Notes: generated from the sequence alone by a model not told the origin. Positions 22,871 to 32,337 are shown, counted from the stretch's first letter. The stretch: 64,000 nucleotides of DNA from an uncultured Oscillospiraceae bacterium (GCA_900540275.1 UQFO01000008.1:1-64000); one strand, 5' to 3'. Made by a program: numbers and translations.

Positions 22871-24385
22871 ATGAAAAAACCGTTGATTTTAATCATCATG
22901 GATGGTTTCGGGTTCGGCGCGCACGACGGCGGCAATGCAATCGACGCGGCGAAAACCCCGAACCTCGACAGGCTGTTTCAAAATAATCCCCTGACCCAAA
23001 TCGGCGCCTCTGGCATGAATGTAGGCCTGCCGGACGGGCAGATGGGCAACAGCGAGGTCGGCCATACAAATATCGGCGCGGGCCGCGTAGTTTATCAGGA
23101 GCTGACACGCATTACCAAGGCTGCGGAGGAAGGCAAGTTTGAAGAAAACGAGGCGTTGCTCCACGCAATCAATAACGCGAAGGAAAAGGGGACTGCCCTG
23201 CATTTTATCGGGCTGCTTTCGGACGGCGGCGTCCACAGCCATAACAGCCATCTTTACGCGCTTTTGGAGCTTGCAAAGAGCCAGGGCCTTGAAAAGGTAT
23301 ATGTACACGCGCTGCTCGATGGCAGGGATGTGCCGCCCAGCAGCGGCAAGGACTACGTAATACAGTGTGTAGAGAAGATGAAGGAAATCGGCGTGGGAAA
23401 GATAGCGACCGTTATGGGCCGTTACTATGCGATGGACCGTGATAACCGTTGGGAGCGTGTGGAAAAGGCGTATGCCGCGATGGCCTACGGCGAGGGCGTC
23501 AAATGCGCAGACCCGGTCGAGGCGGTTGAACAGTCCTATAAACAGGACGTAACGGACGAGTTCGTGGTTCCCGTTGTCTGCGAAGAAAATGCGCAGGTAA
23601 GCGCGGGCGACAGCGTCATTTTCTTTAATTTCCGTCCCGATAGGGCAAGGGAAATTACCCGCTGCTTTGTCGACCCTGAATTCAAGGGCTTCGAACGCAA
23701 AAAGGGCTTTTTCCCGCTCACCTATATCTGCATGACGCAGTACGACGCGACCATGCCAAACGTTGAGGTCGCCTTTAAGCCGCAGTCGCTTGCAAATACC
23801 TTTGGTGAGTATGTTTCAGACAAAGGAATGACGCAGCTGCGCATCGCGGAAACCGAGAAGTACGCGCACGTTACGTTTTTCTTTAACGGCGGTGTGGAAA
23901 AGCAGTACCCTGGCGAAGACAGGGTACTGGTCAATTCCCCGAAAGTCGCAACCTACGATATGCAGCCCGAAATGAGCGCATACGAGGTCACAGACAAGTG
24001 CGTTGAACGCATTGAAAGCGGGAAGTATGACGTAATTATTTTAAATTTTGCCAACTGCGACATGGTTGGGCACACCGGTGTGTTCGAGGCGGCAGTTGCG
24101 GCTGTCGAGGCTGTCGATACGTGCGTTGGCAGAGTAACGGACGCGATTGCTAAAATGGGCGGTATTTCCCTTATTACCGCAGACCACGGCAACGCCGACA
24201 AGATGGTTGCACAAGACGGCGAGCCGTTTACCGCCCATACGACAAACCCCGTTCCATTCTGCGTGATAGGCTACCCCTGCGAACTGCGCGAAGGCGGCAA
24301 GCTTGCCGACATAGCGCCGACCATGCTAAAAATCATGGGTTTACCGCAGCCGGCTGAAATGGACGGCGAAAGTATTATCAAATAA
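22871..24385 (+). CDS. gpmI: Cofactor-independent phosphoglycerate mutase
   Basis: 504 residues, alkaline-phosphatase superfamily, two-domain iPGM. The N-terminal metal site LIIMDGFGFG, the catalytic Ser in GQMGNSEVGHTNIGAG, and later metal sites FANCDMVGHTG and TADHGNADKM are present. It converts 3- to 2-phosphoglycerate with manganese. ATG 22871 follows AGAAAGGATGAATCTT. It is last in the pgk-tpiA-gpmI run and ends at a strong terminator. Confidence 0.98.
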   Translation: MKKPLILIIMDGFGFGAHDGGNAIDAAKTPNLDRLFQNNPLTQIGASGMNVGLPDGQMGNSEVGHTNIGAGRVVYQELTRITKAAEEGKFEENEALLHAINNAKEKGTALHFIGLLSDGGVHSHNSHLYALLELAKSQGLEKVYVHALLDGRDVPPSSGKDYVIQCVEKMKEIGVGKIATVMGRYYAMDRDNRWERVEKAYAAMAYGEGVKCADPVEAVEQSYKQDVTDEFVVPVVCEENAQVSAGDSVIFFNFRPDRAREITRCFVDPEFKGFERKKGFFPLTYICMTQYDATMPNVEVAFKPQSLANTFGEYVSDKGMTQLRIAETEKYAHVTFFFNGGVEKQYPGEDRVLVNSPKVATYDMQPEMSAYEVTDKCVERIESGKYDVIILNFANCDMVGHTGVFEAAVAAVEAVDTCVGRVTDAIAKMGGISLITADHGNADKMVAQDGEPFTAHTTNPVPFCVIGYPCELREGGKLADIAPTMLKIMGLPQPAEMDGESIIK

Positions 24386-24401
24386 TAAAACTGCACAACG
24401 G

Positions 24402-24434
24402 CGCCCCGGCGGATTTCCCCGCCGGGGCGTTTTT
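24402..24434 (+). terminator. Terminator of the glycolytic genes
   Basis: Perfect 11-bp GC stem CGCCCCGGCGG/CCGCCGGGGCG (24402-24412 with 24419-24429), then TTTTTG. Confidence 0.9.
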
Positions 24435-24466
24435 GTATGCTTATGAAATGCCCTGTAAAGCTCAGG

Positions 24467-24890
24467 TTAGCCGGTTAACGGTTTTTCAAGGCCGAAAACG
24501 GGTTCTTCCATTTTCTTCGAGGCTTCCTCCATACTCATGCCGCGCGATAAAAACGGCCCGCTGGCGTTTTCATATTTTGCCGGCTTCCATCAAATGCCCG
24601 TCCAAATCATAAAAACGGATGACACACTGTCCCCAGCTATTCCGCCGCTGAGTGTTACAATACGGGGCGTTTTTCCGAATTTTCTACAAAATAGCCGAAG
24701 CTCCCTGTCAAAAACACAGCCCCATATTGTTTGGATTATGCTGTATGGTATCCTCCTGCAGTTTTACAAGCCGGTTTCCTGCTGCAAAGGCCTCTGTAAA
24801 ATGAAATGCTGGTACCGCTGATAAAACGGTACTGGTCCACTTCATTTTTTGTATCCATCTTCCGTTTTTCTGCCAGTCCCCGGGCTTGTT
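24467..24890 (-). pseudogene. Decayed VOC/glyoxalase-family gene
   Basis: Translation of the minus strand gives family-like blocks in different frames. WGQCVIRFYDLDGHLMEAGK is followed, after a frameshift, by SRGMSMEEASKKMEEPVFGL and a stop at 24467. Upstream, a block ending LVKLQEDTIQHNPNNMGLCF runs into a stop. The order and wording match the C-terminal half of glyoxalase/bleomycin-resistance proteins (WGQRV-RFYDPDGH-IEVGE). At least one frameshift and one stop break it, and no intact start is seen. The rest of the 24386-24997 gap holds only the terminator. Confidence 0.6.
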
Positions 24891-24997
24891 TTCCGCTTGT
24901 CTTTCCAGTTCTCCCTACGAAAATAGGGAGCCGGCCTGTACCCATAATCATAACAAAAGCTTGTTCCCAAATAAAATGGAATGAAGGCTGTGACGGG

Positions 24998-26104
24998 TTA
25001 ATTTCCTGCTTTTGTTTCTTGGTAGTAGGCGAGCAGCAGGTCGGTCATCCTTCCGTAGCTTTTAACGCCTTCCTTTTGGCTGTTCGCCTTTAGATAGGTG
25101 TCGTTGATGGAACTTGCCGCCTGTGCTACCGGCCCTTCGAACTGCGCCCAGTACGCATTGTTTGCGCGGATATCACGCTGGACCGCCTCGTCAAGCGTTC
25201 GGAACACCTCGGTATAAACGGCGCGGTCCTGTGAGGAGAGCGCGTTGCCCGCGTGTACGAATGCAAGCATAACGCCGGAATATTGCAGTTCCCTGTCGCC
25301 GCTTTGCGTACAGACGAGATACGAAATGAAATTTGCTTCATCCTCACGCATATATCCGCGCAGGTGTGAGAGCTCATGGCACATGGTAGACGGGATGGTA
25401 TAGCCCGATACGTCGCTGTTGACGTTTGCCTCCATTGTATAGGGAAAGAAAAGGCCGGTAATTTGTGTGTAGGACAGATAATGCGATAAATAGAGCTGTT
25501 TTGTTTTCCCGTAGCCTTTTGTGAGCGTCGGGTATTTGTCCTGCATCTTATCGTAGACGTCCTTTGCTTTCTGTGCTGTCTGCTCTAATGTTCCGGAAAG
25601 CTTCATCACGCCGTTTTTGTCTTCCTTTAAGCCGTTCCTCAGCCCGTTTGCTTGTTCCGCGAGATAATAACAGAGCTCCGTAAGCTCCTGCTCGCTGTAC
25701 TTTGTGACGCTGAGCCCCGCCGCTTCGGCGAACGGCTGCCGGTAGTAGTTAATCCCGGCGTTCGTCACAAACACAAACAGCAGAATTCCCGCCAAAAGCA
25801 CCGGATTGATAAAGAAGCTGAGTACAGTGCGTCCCCGCGGGCTTCTGCCGCGAATGAGCTTGATGACGAATTTCACGATATAAATGCACGCCCAAAGCGC
25901 AAAAAGCAAAACCAGGATTTCTGCAAGGGAAAAGGGGAGGAGCGAAGAAACGAAATCCACGCCGAGGGAGAGCCATTTATAAAAATTTGTTGCGTACCAT
26001 TCCGCAAAGGATGCGTTTTGAGAAGCAAAATACACAAGAACGCCCGCCGCGGGGATAAAGAGTAAAAGCAAATATTTCAGCCCGCCGTGTTTCCTTTCCT
26101 TCAT
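24998..26104 (-). CDS. DUF3810-type membrane protein with HExxH motif
   Basis: 368 residues. Three membrane helices near residues 10-28, 55-80 and 97-118 lead to a large domain of about 240 residues. It contains CHELSHLRGYMREDEANF: HELSH at 243-247 and Glu256 in the EANF segment form a gluzincin-like HExxH...E metal site, so a membrane-bound peptidase is likely. The family is known as DUF3810 and has no assigned substrate. The gene is transcribed away from mecA with an amidohydrolase gene just upstream (22-bp gap), so the two may form an operon. Confidence 0.82.
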   Translation of the reverse strand: MKERKHGGLKYLLLLFIPAAGVLVYFASQNASFAEWYATNFYKWLSLGVDFVSSLLPFSLAEILVLLFALWACIYIVKFVIKLIRGRSPRGRTVLSFFINPVLLAGILLFVFVTNAGINYYRQPFAEAAGLSVTKYSEQELTELCYYLAEQANGLRNGLKEDKNGVMKLSGTLEQTAQKAKDVYDKMQDKYPTLTKGYGKTKQLYLSHYLSYTQITGLFFPYTMEANVNSDVSGYTIPSTMCHELSHLRGYMREDEANFISYLVCTQSGDRELQYSGVMLAFVHAGNALSSQDRAVYTEVFRTLDEAVQRDIRANNAYWAQFEGPVAQAASSINDTYLKANSQKEGVKSYGRMTDLLLAYYQETKAGN

Positions 26105-26126
26105 ACTCCGTTTCCTTTCCTATGTA

Positions 26127-26927
26127 TTATCCAAGCAGGCGCTGTGCGTTGCCGCAAAGTGCCGCCTGTTTGACCTTGTCGGGAATATCGAGCGCCAAAA
26201 ACGCCTCTACCGCCTTTTTCTGGTCGTCCCATGGGGAATCTGTCCCGAACAAGATGTGCGCAGGGTCTATGCTTTTATAAATCCGTTCCAGCTGCCTGGT
26301 GTCCATCCCCTGCTGCCCGATGGAAAAGCTCGTATCTATGTAAATTTCCTCGTGCCCGAGCAGAAGCTCCTCCACATCGTCAAGGTACCGGAATCCGCCG
26401 GAATGCGCACAGATAATTTTTGCACCCTTAAGCTCGGGTAAAATATGCGCAAGGCGCTTTGGGGTACTGCGGTGCAAATCGGGGTAAGACACGTCCATCC
26501 CGCCGTGAATCGTAATCAAAAGCCCCATATCCGCAGCGGTACGCATGACCTCGACCATCTTTGGGTCGTCAAGGAATACCTCCTGAAAATCGGGATGGAG
26601 CTTAATTCCCTTAATTCCCGCCCTTTTTATGCGCACAAGCTCGCCCTTCCAGTCCTCATAACCGGGGTGGACGCTTCCGAACGAAACAAAGCACGGGTCG
26701 TGGTCGTTTGCAATCGCGGCAGTGTTGATGGTCGGCGTCTGTTTTGGGCGCACGGCAATGGGAAGCAGCACGCTCAAGGAAATGCCGGCTTGTTTCATCG
26801 ACTTTTTCAGCGCCCCCGCGGTGCCGTCCAGTACGGCCTTCCCGCCGCTCGATTTCTCAAGCGATGCAACAGCGCGGGGAGCGAGCTGGTCCGGAAAACT
26901 ATGTGTGTGGAAATCTGTCATTTTCAT
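26127..26927 (-). CDS. Amidohydrolase-family metal-dependent hydrolase
   Basis: About 266 residues. MKMTDFHTHSFPD gives the N-terminal HxH metal pair; KLHPDFQ, ITIHGG, ICAHSGG and the final FGTDSPWDDQ provide the remaining metal ligands of the amidohydrolase-2 TIM barrel. Start 26927 is chosen from GTAAAGGATAGG; a longer frame to 26966 lacks a site. The substrate is not deducible; relatives include decarboxylases and lactonases. It lies 22 bp before the DUF3810 gene on the same strand. Confidence 0.85.
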   Translation of the reverse strand: MKMTDFHTHSFPDQLAPRAVASLEKSSGGKAVLDGTAGALKKSMKQAGISLSVLLPIAVRPKQTPTINTAAIANDHDPCFVSFGSVHPGYEDWKGELVRIKRAGIKGIKLHPDFQEVFLDDPKMVEVMRTAADMGLLITIHGGMDVSYPDLHRSTPKRLAHILPELKGAKIICAHSGGFRYLDDVEELLLGHEEIYIDTSFSIGQQGMDTRQLERIYKSIDPAHILFGTDSPWDDQKKAVEAFLALDIPDKVKQAALCGNAQRLLG

Positions 26928-27100
26928 GATGAACCTATCCTTTACTCCAATCATATCATATAACAAGCTTGTCTGACCATGTTAATTTGAACCATCCAGA
27001 AATACGTCCTTGCACACTGCCTGTCCGCTTAATATTATAGTAATAGAGTTTATTTTTTACACCGCGCGGACGTCTCCCGCGCGAGAACGGAGGCAGAAAC

Positions 27101-27676
27101 ATGACGATTGAACAGCTTGACGAAACACGGCTTATCATTTCGCTTTGCAACGAGGATATGCAGGTGTTCTCTCTGGAATACGAAAGCATGGGGTTCGACG
27201 ACCCGCATTCAAGGAGGGTGCTCAAACGGCTCCTGTCCCTTGCGGGCTCGCGGACCGGCATTTCTGTCAGCGACAAGAGCCTGATGGTGGAGGCGATGCC
27301 CCACAACGAAGGCTGTATCCTTCTCGTCACACTCCTGCCGAAAAGCGAACAGAAACGCAGGACGTATAAAATTAAAAAGCCCTGCGACTGCTTCATCTGC
27401 GCGTTTGACAACGTGGAGAGCTTTCTCTCCTGCACGCAGCAGCTGTATCAGGCGGGCTTTCTTTTCCGCGGCAGCAAGGCATATCTTCTGGAAGGTGTTT
27501 ACTACCTGATTCTGACGACAGGCGGATATCTGCCGTTTAAGGCGCAGGGATTATTAAACGAATACGCAAGTTACTGTATGAGCGGCAGGCTGGAGGCTGC
27601 CAAAATTACGGAATATGGCTCGCCTATTGCGCCGTCCCACGCAATTATGCAGATTGGCTCCGCGATGGCCGGTTAA
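27101..27676 (+). CDS. mecA: MecA-family Clp adaptor protein
   Basis: 191 residues. The N-terminal MTIEQLDETRLIISLCNEDM, central IKKPCDCFICAFDNVESFLS and C-terminal LYQAGFLFRGSKAYLLEGVY match the MecA/NegA fold, which delivers substrates to ClpC-ClpP. The acidic linker usual between the two domains is short here. ACGGAGGCAGAAAC precedes the ATG. It is convergent with rpe; the last four bases overlap the rpe stop codon. Target proteins in this species are unknown. Confidence 0.87.
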   Translation: MTIEQLDETRLIISLCNEDMQVFSLEYESMGFDDPHSRRVLKRLLSLAGSRTGISVSDKSLMVEAMPHNEGCILLVTLLPKSEQKRRTYKIKKPCDCFICAFDNVESFLSCTQQLYQAGFLFRGSKAYLLEGVYYLILTTGGYLPFKAQGLLNEYASYCMSGRLEAAKITEYGSPIAPSHAIMQIGSAMAG

Positions 27677-28326
27677 TAGAGGGCTGCCTGTTTTAAATTT
27701 TCAATTGCCAGCCTTGCGTCCATTGCCCTGAAAACGCCGGTACCCGAAACGGCAACGTCTACGCCTGAAAGCGCCGCGGTTTTGATGGTCGCTTCATTGA
27801 TGCCGCCGTCCGCTTCGATGAGAATCGTAAGCCCCAGCCTATCCGCCTCCCGGCGGATTTCTTTGACCTTCGGCATCATGTCAGCCATAAACGACTGTCC
27901 GCCAAAACCGGGCTCGACCGTCATGACAAGCACCATATCCAGGTCTTTTAAATACGGGAAGACCGATTGCGCCGGTGTGCCTGGCTTTATTACCAGGCCA
28001 GGTTTCACGCCGGCGCTTTTTATTTTTTTTATTGTTTCCGGTATATTTGATTTCGCCTCCACATGGAACGTGATGTAATCGGCGCCCGCTTTTGCAAAAT
28101 CGTCGATATACCGCAGCGGTTCGTCTATCATCAGGTGAACGTCGAACGGGATAGCCGTGAACTCCCGCACCGAGGCGATAACAGGCGCGCCAAAGGTGAT
28201 GTTTGGCACAAAATGCCCGTCCATAACGTCTAAATGGATAAAATCGGCCTTTGCATCGTCCATCCGCCGGACCTCATTGCCAATTTGAGAGAAATCACAA
28301 GATAAAAGCGACGGGGCGATTTTCAT
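27673..28326 (-). CDS. rpe: Ribulose-phosphate 3-epimerase
   Basis: 217 residues, TIM barrel. MKIAPSLLSCDFSQIG, HLDVMDGHFVPNITFG, DVHLMIDEP, VMTVEPGFGGQSFM and EADGGINEATIK are the standard substrate and metal motifs. It interconverts ribulose and xylulose 5-phosphate. The gene lies 37 bp after the large P-type-ATPase-like gene on the same strand and is probably in one unit with it and rlmB. The 3' end overlaps mecA by four bases. Confidence 0.97.
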   Translation of the reverse strand: MKIAPSLLSCDFSQIGNEVRRMDDAKADFIHLDVMDGHFVPNITFGAPVIASVREFTAIPFDVHLMIDEPLRYIDDFAKAGADYITFHVEAKSNIPETIKKIKSAGVKPGLVIKPGTPAQSVFPYLKDLDMVLVMTVEPGFGGQSFMADMMPKVKEIRREADRLGLTILIEADGGINEATIKTAALSGVDVAVSGTGVFRAMDARLAIENLKQAALY

Positions 28327-28363
28327 AGAAACACCAGACCTTTCCCAAAATCAAAACGCGGGT

Positions 28364-31300
28364 TTATGGCTTTTGTATCATTGGCGCAATTACCGAGGCA
28401 GCCGCCCAAAGCAGCATGAAAAAGAACAGCTCTATGGTGCCGAGCGTCTTGACGCCGGAGGCAATCACGACGGTTGAAACAAACAGGATACCAATCACCA
28501 CCGCGAAGCACTGTAAAAAGACCGCGATTGAAATATTGCTCTTGATACGGATACAGCCCGTGATGGCCCTGGCAAGGGAAGAAAGCTTGCCTCTGGTAGA
28601 AACATAGGCGCGCGAGCTGTCTTCTTTTACAGACATCTCTTCCTTGCAAAGATTGCCGAGGCTCGTCGGCAGGATTTTGATGGAGCGGTAATACAGCCGG
28701 AAGTCGCGCGCAACTTTTTCCTGCGTGACATTCGGGTCGGCTGTGCGCACCAGGAGCGTAACGCCGCTCTTTTCCAGGCGTTTGAGCTCCGAAACGATAT
28801 GCTTGTCCGCCGTATATTCAGTAATAAGCATGGCGACGAGCTGGCCCGCGTTTGCAAGGTAAGTCACGCAGTTTTGTTCGTCGAGCTTGTTGCTCTCTTC
28901 AAAATCGAGGCTGGGCAAATCTATGGAATACTTCTCCATTAGCTCGCGTGTGCCAAGAAGCAGGCGTTCGCCGCCCACCCAGCAAATCAAGCCCTTGCCG
29001 TCCTCATACTTGACGCTCTCAACCGGCGGGAGCTCTTCCCCTTTGTCGACGATAACGTCCTCGAACATATAGGTCATCGGTGTGTTCGCGACCTTCATGA
29101 CGGCCGCGGCGTTAATAAGCGCCTTGTCTATATTATAGGAATTGAACGTTTTAACGCTCAGCAGGTTTACCCTGCCGCGCGGGTAGAGCTCGCGGGAATC
29201 CGCCATCAGCGCGCGGGTATCTGAAAACTGGCGCACCGCCGGAAATCCGACGACCATCGCGTTGCTGCGTACAGCTGACTTGCACAGGCTGCGCATGGGA
29301 AGATTGACCGCAAGCAGGCAGCAGGCCGGGACTGCAACGCACGCGACCGCCGTGAAAGCGGAAACCGCGTCGGACGCGCTTTTTGATATAATGCCGAATA
29401 CGATAGCGACCACGACCGAAACCGCCGCGCAGATGGGCGCGAATTTTGCCGCCGCCGTTTCGCATGGGTCGGGCGTATAGGAAAGCTTTAAAAAGTTTTT
29501 AAGGAATTTTGTCCTGCGCTGGAACGCGACAATCGGCTGGTCGGCCTTTGTGCCGGAGAGCATTTTCTCCGCGAGCGCCGTATCATTTAGGACCTTTGCC
29601 GCGTATTTCCTGCTGGGTGCGGCAATAAACTTAAAGTTGCCGTGTAACCTGCGCTCAATCCAAAGCTTACCCAGGGAATTGAGCAGCAGCGCAAACAGCA
29701 CAAGCAAGGCGTAAAGGCTTTTTTCTCCGGCAAAGTACGACGGGGCGTCAAAAAAGCTGACGATTCCCTGCGCCGCCGCGGCGACCGCGGCGACCGCGAC
29801 CGCTGTGTCGGAGTTGCCGCGGAAGGTCAGCAGCGGGCGCAGCCCGTTTAATACCGTTACATGGCACAGGGCGATGCCGAGAGCCAGAAGCAGCAGGTTG
29901 ACAATACAGTACATGATGTCCGCGTTCGGGACGGCCTCCGTAAGCATACTAGGGAAATTGCGCTGCAAAATCACGACAATCAGCGACAGAACGAATGCAA
30001 TGCCCGTCATCACGCTGCGGAACGTAAGTTTTCGGCGTTCCATGTTGATTTCGGCGCGTACCGCGCGGACGTCTTCAGGGCGTTCAAAATCCTCGATGGC
30101 TTCTTCCGCTGGCTGCGGATGGATGAACTCGGTGTAATCGGCGGCTGTGTTCTCATAGCTGCCGAACAGCTTGTCCTTGAGCGTTTTGCGCTGGTCTTCC
30201 GTAAGGGGCGGCGTATCGCCCTTAGCGGCTGGTTCAGGTGCCTTTTCAGAAGGCTTTTCCTCCTTCGGCGCCTTTTTCCCGACAGTTTCCTTAAAAACCT
30301 CGAGCTTGATATATTCCTCGTATTCCTTTTTTATGGTATGTTGAATTTTGTCGCCGGGAAGTACGATTTTCTTTACGTCGTTTTCATGGATATATTCAGG
30401 CACGCGCACGCCGTTGACAAGCATTTTTTCAGCGTCGCTCTCCGGCAGGCGCTGGACGCTTAGCTTTACGAAATCAGGGTAGCGTTTCGGCGCCGAAGAG
30501 GTTTCTTCGGCTTCCTTTTGTACCTTTTGCGGCGCTTTTTCCGCTTTTTGTCCCTTTAGGAGCGGTGGCTCCGGTACTGACGGCGGCTGTGCGGCTGTTT
30601 TTTGCCGCTGCTTTGGTTCCGGTTTTTTGAGAATTTCAATCGGCTCGTCTGAAGGGGCTGGTTCCTCCTGCCTTGCAGGGTCTTCCTCGTCCGGTGCGTA
30701 TTCATCCGGCTTTGCGTTGACAAAGCCCCAAAATGCCGAAAGCTTGCCTGAAAGCCTTGTGAGCAGGCTCTCTTTTTCATCATAAAGCGCTGCGGACTTT
30801 GCAGCCTCCATATCGAGCAGGCGGTCGTCCGGCTGCTGTTCATTTGTAACGGCTGCGGCCCCCTTCGTTACTTGCTTAGGCAGGGAAGGCCTATTTACCG
30901 TCGCGGCGGCAGCGTTTTCAGGTTCCTTGGCCTTTCCTTCATCCGGCAGTGCCGTTTCAGGCCCGGCTGCATCTTTTCTGGCTGCCGGTTCAATCTCTTC
31001 CTGTTTTTGCTGCGCTTTACTTTGCGCGGGTATGTTTTGTTCCATCCGCGTATTCTGTACCGGCTTGTCCTGCGTGCTTTCTTTTTGTTTCTCCTGTGGT
31101 TTATCCTGCCGCGGCGCTTCCTGCTCTTTTGATGCAGATTCCTTCTGCGGCGTGTTTTCAGAAGGGGCGCTTTCCTTTGGCTCCGGGCTTTTCTCCGGCT
31201 CCTGTGCAGCTTCGGCAGGCGCTGCCTGCGTTTTCTCTGTCTTTGGGCTTTCTGCTTCTTCCTGCGCGGCTTCTTTTTTTATATCCTCAAGCTTAACCAC

Positions 31301-31552
31301 GCGCAGGTGTACGGGCTTTTGCCGCTCCTTTTTATCAGCGTCGCCGAGCGGGCTGGTTTTTGTCGTTTTCATTTTCTGGTTGCTGTCGCTGAAAATCTCC
31401 TCCATAATGGGCCGCGGCTGGCCGTCGCCTGAGCTGATATCCACTTCGCCGTTTTCAATCTGGCTTTCATCCGGCTCCGTCGCGTTCATCAATTTTTTAA
31501 GCCGGTCAAAAATTGACGGCTTGCCTTTTGCGTCCTTATCTTTTCCGCCCAC
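28364..31552 (-). CDS. Large membrane protein resembling a catalytically dead P1B-type ATPase with a disordered N-terminal tail
   Basis: 1062 residues, GTG start after AAAGGAGATGATACAGC. Residues 1 to about 350 are a low-complexity Glu/Lys/Pro/Ala/Gln tail, then a charged region to 505. Eight membrane helices follow in the P1B pattern: 512-531, 546-566, 582-601, 612-632, a soluble loop, 703-723, 729-751, a soluble domain of 250 residues, then 1006-1031 and 1036-1057. The soluble domain reads like P and N domains (GKGLICWVGGERLLLGTREL, then LVAMLITEYTADKHIVSELK). The catalytic DKTGT is replaced by DSRELY (785-790), TGDN by TADP (937-940), and GDGxND is absent. Transport by phosphorylation is therefore unlikely. 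It sits between rlmB and rpe. A scaffold, sensor or cell-envelope role is possible. Confidence 0.7.
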   Translation of the reverse strand: MGGKDKDAKGKPSIFDRLKKLMNATEPDESQIENGEVDISSGDGQPRPIMEEIFSDSNQKMKTTKTSPLGDADKKERQKPVHLRVVKLEDIKKEAAQEEAESPKTEKTQAAPAEAAQEPEKSPEPKESAPSENTPQKESASKEQEAPRQDKPQEKQKESTQDKPVQNTRMEQNIPAQSKAQQKQEEIEPAARKDAAGPETALPDEGKAKEPENAAAATVNRPSLPKQVTKGAAAVTNEQQPDDRLLDMEAAKSAALYDEKESLLTRLSGKLSAFWGFVNAKPDEYAPDEEDPARQEEPAPSDEPIEILKKPEPKQRQKTAAQPPSVPEPPLLKGQKAEKAPQKVQKEAEETSSAPKRYPDFVKLSVQRLPESDAEKMLVNGVRVPEYIHENDVKKIVLPGDKIQHTIKKEYEEYIKLEVFKETVGKKAPKEEKPSEKAPEPAAKGDTPPLTEDQRKTLKDKLFGSYENTAADYTEFIHPQPAEEAIEDFERPEDVRAVRAEINMERRKLTFRSVMTGIAFVLSLIVVILQRNFPSMLTEAVPNADIMYCIVNLLLLALGIALCHVTVLNGLRPLLTFRGNSDTAVAVAAVAAAAQGIVSFFDAPSYFAGEKSLYALLVLFALLLNSLGKLWIERRLHGNFKFIAAPSRKYAAKVLNDTALAEKMLSGTKADQPIVAFQRRTKFLKNFLKLSYTPDPCETAAAKFAPICAAVSVVVAIVFGIISKSASDAVSAFTAVACVAVPACCLLAVNLPMRSLCKSAVRSNAMVVGFPAVRQFSDTRALMADSRELYPRGRVNLLSVKTFNSYNIDKALINAAAVMKVANTPMTYMFEDVIVDKGEELPPVESVKYEDGKGLICWVGGERLLLGTRELMEKYSIDLPSLDFEESNKLDEQNCVTYLANAGQLVAMLITEYTADKHIVSELKRLEKSGVTLLVRTADPNVTQEKVARDFRLYYRSIKILPTSLGNLCKEEMSVKEDSSRAYVSTRGKLSSLARAITGCIRIKSNISIAVFLQCFAVVIGILFVSTVVIASGVKTLGTIELFFFMLLWAAASVIAPMIQKP

Positions 31553-31587
31553 GCTGTATCATCTCCTTTTCACGGGCTTCTTCCCGT

Positions 31588-32337
31588 TTACAGGCCCATC
31601 CTTTGCCTTGTGATTTCGTACATCAATACGCCTGCGGCGACCGACGCGTTGAGCGACGTGATTTTCCCCCGCATCGGCAGGGATAAAACCGCGTCGCATT
31701 TTTCGCGGACAAGGCGGGAAATACCCCTGCCCTCGCTGCCTATGACAAGCGCTATCGCGCCTTTTAAATCAGCTTTGCACCAAGCTTCGCCATCCATATC
31801 GGCGCCGTATACCCACACGCCCCTTTTTTTGAGCGACTCGAGCGTGTCGGCGATATTTGTCACGCGCGCAACCGGCATATATTCCACCGCGCCCGCCGAC
31901 GCCTTGCCTACTGTGTAGGACAGCCCCACGCTTCTTCTGCGCGGAATAATTACGCCGTGCGCTCCGGCACATTCCGCGGTACGGATTACCGCGCCGAGGT
32001 TGTGCGGGTCTTCTATTTCGTCGAGGACAATGAGAAACGGGTCCTCGTTTTTTTCCTTCGCAAGTAAAAAAATGTCATCCACCTGTGCGTATTCCCTGAC
32101 GGCCGCGTATGCTATGATTCCCTGGTGCGATGCGCCTCCCGCAATCAGGTCGAGCTTTCTGCCGTCAACCTCCTTGATAACCGCGCCGCTTTCCTTCGCC
32201 TTTGCGACAAGCGGACGCAGGGCGCCGTTTTGGAAACCTTTTATTACCAGTACGCGGTCGAGCGTACGCCCGCCGCGCAGCGCTTCATTTAAGCAGTTCC
32301 TTCCAATTATCAGGTCGTTTCCCCTTTTTTCTTCCAT
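31588..32337 (-). CDS. rlmB: 23S rRNA 2'-O-methyltransferase (TrmH/RlmB family)
   Basis: 249 residues. N-terminal substrate-binding domain (IIGRNCLNEALRGG) and C-terminal SPOUT domain with VLDEIEDPHNLGAVIRTAEC, IVIGSEGRGISRLVREKCD (as ALVIGSEGRG) and LPMRGKITSLNASVAAGVLM. It probably methylates G2251 of 23S rRNA. Start 32337 is preferred because CGGAGGGACGT precedes it; an ATG 24 bases upstream has AAAAAGGA too close. It is first of a probable rlmB, P-type-like, rpe unit. Confidence 0.92.
   Translation of the reverse strand: MEEKRGNDLIIGRNCLNEALRGGRTLDRVLVIKGFQNGALRPLVAKAKESGAVIKEVDGRKLDLIAGGASHQGIIAYAAVREYAQVDDIFLLAKEKNEDPFLIVLDEIEDPHNLGAVIRTAECAGAHGVIIPRRRSVGLSYTVGKASAGAVEYMPVARVTNIADTLESLKKRGVWVYGADMDGEAWCKADLKGAIALVIGSEGRGISRLVREKCDAVLSLPMRGKITSLNASVAAGVLMYEITRQRMGL

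Noticed and set aside
27673..27676. Four-base overlap of mecA and rpe stops
   Set aside because: A convergent tail-to-tail overlap is common and needs no special explanation.
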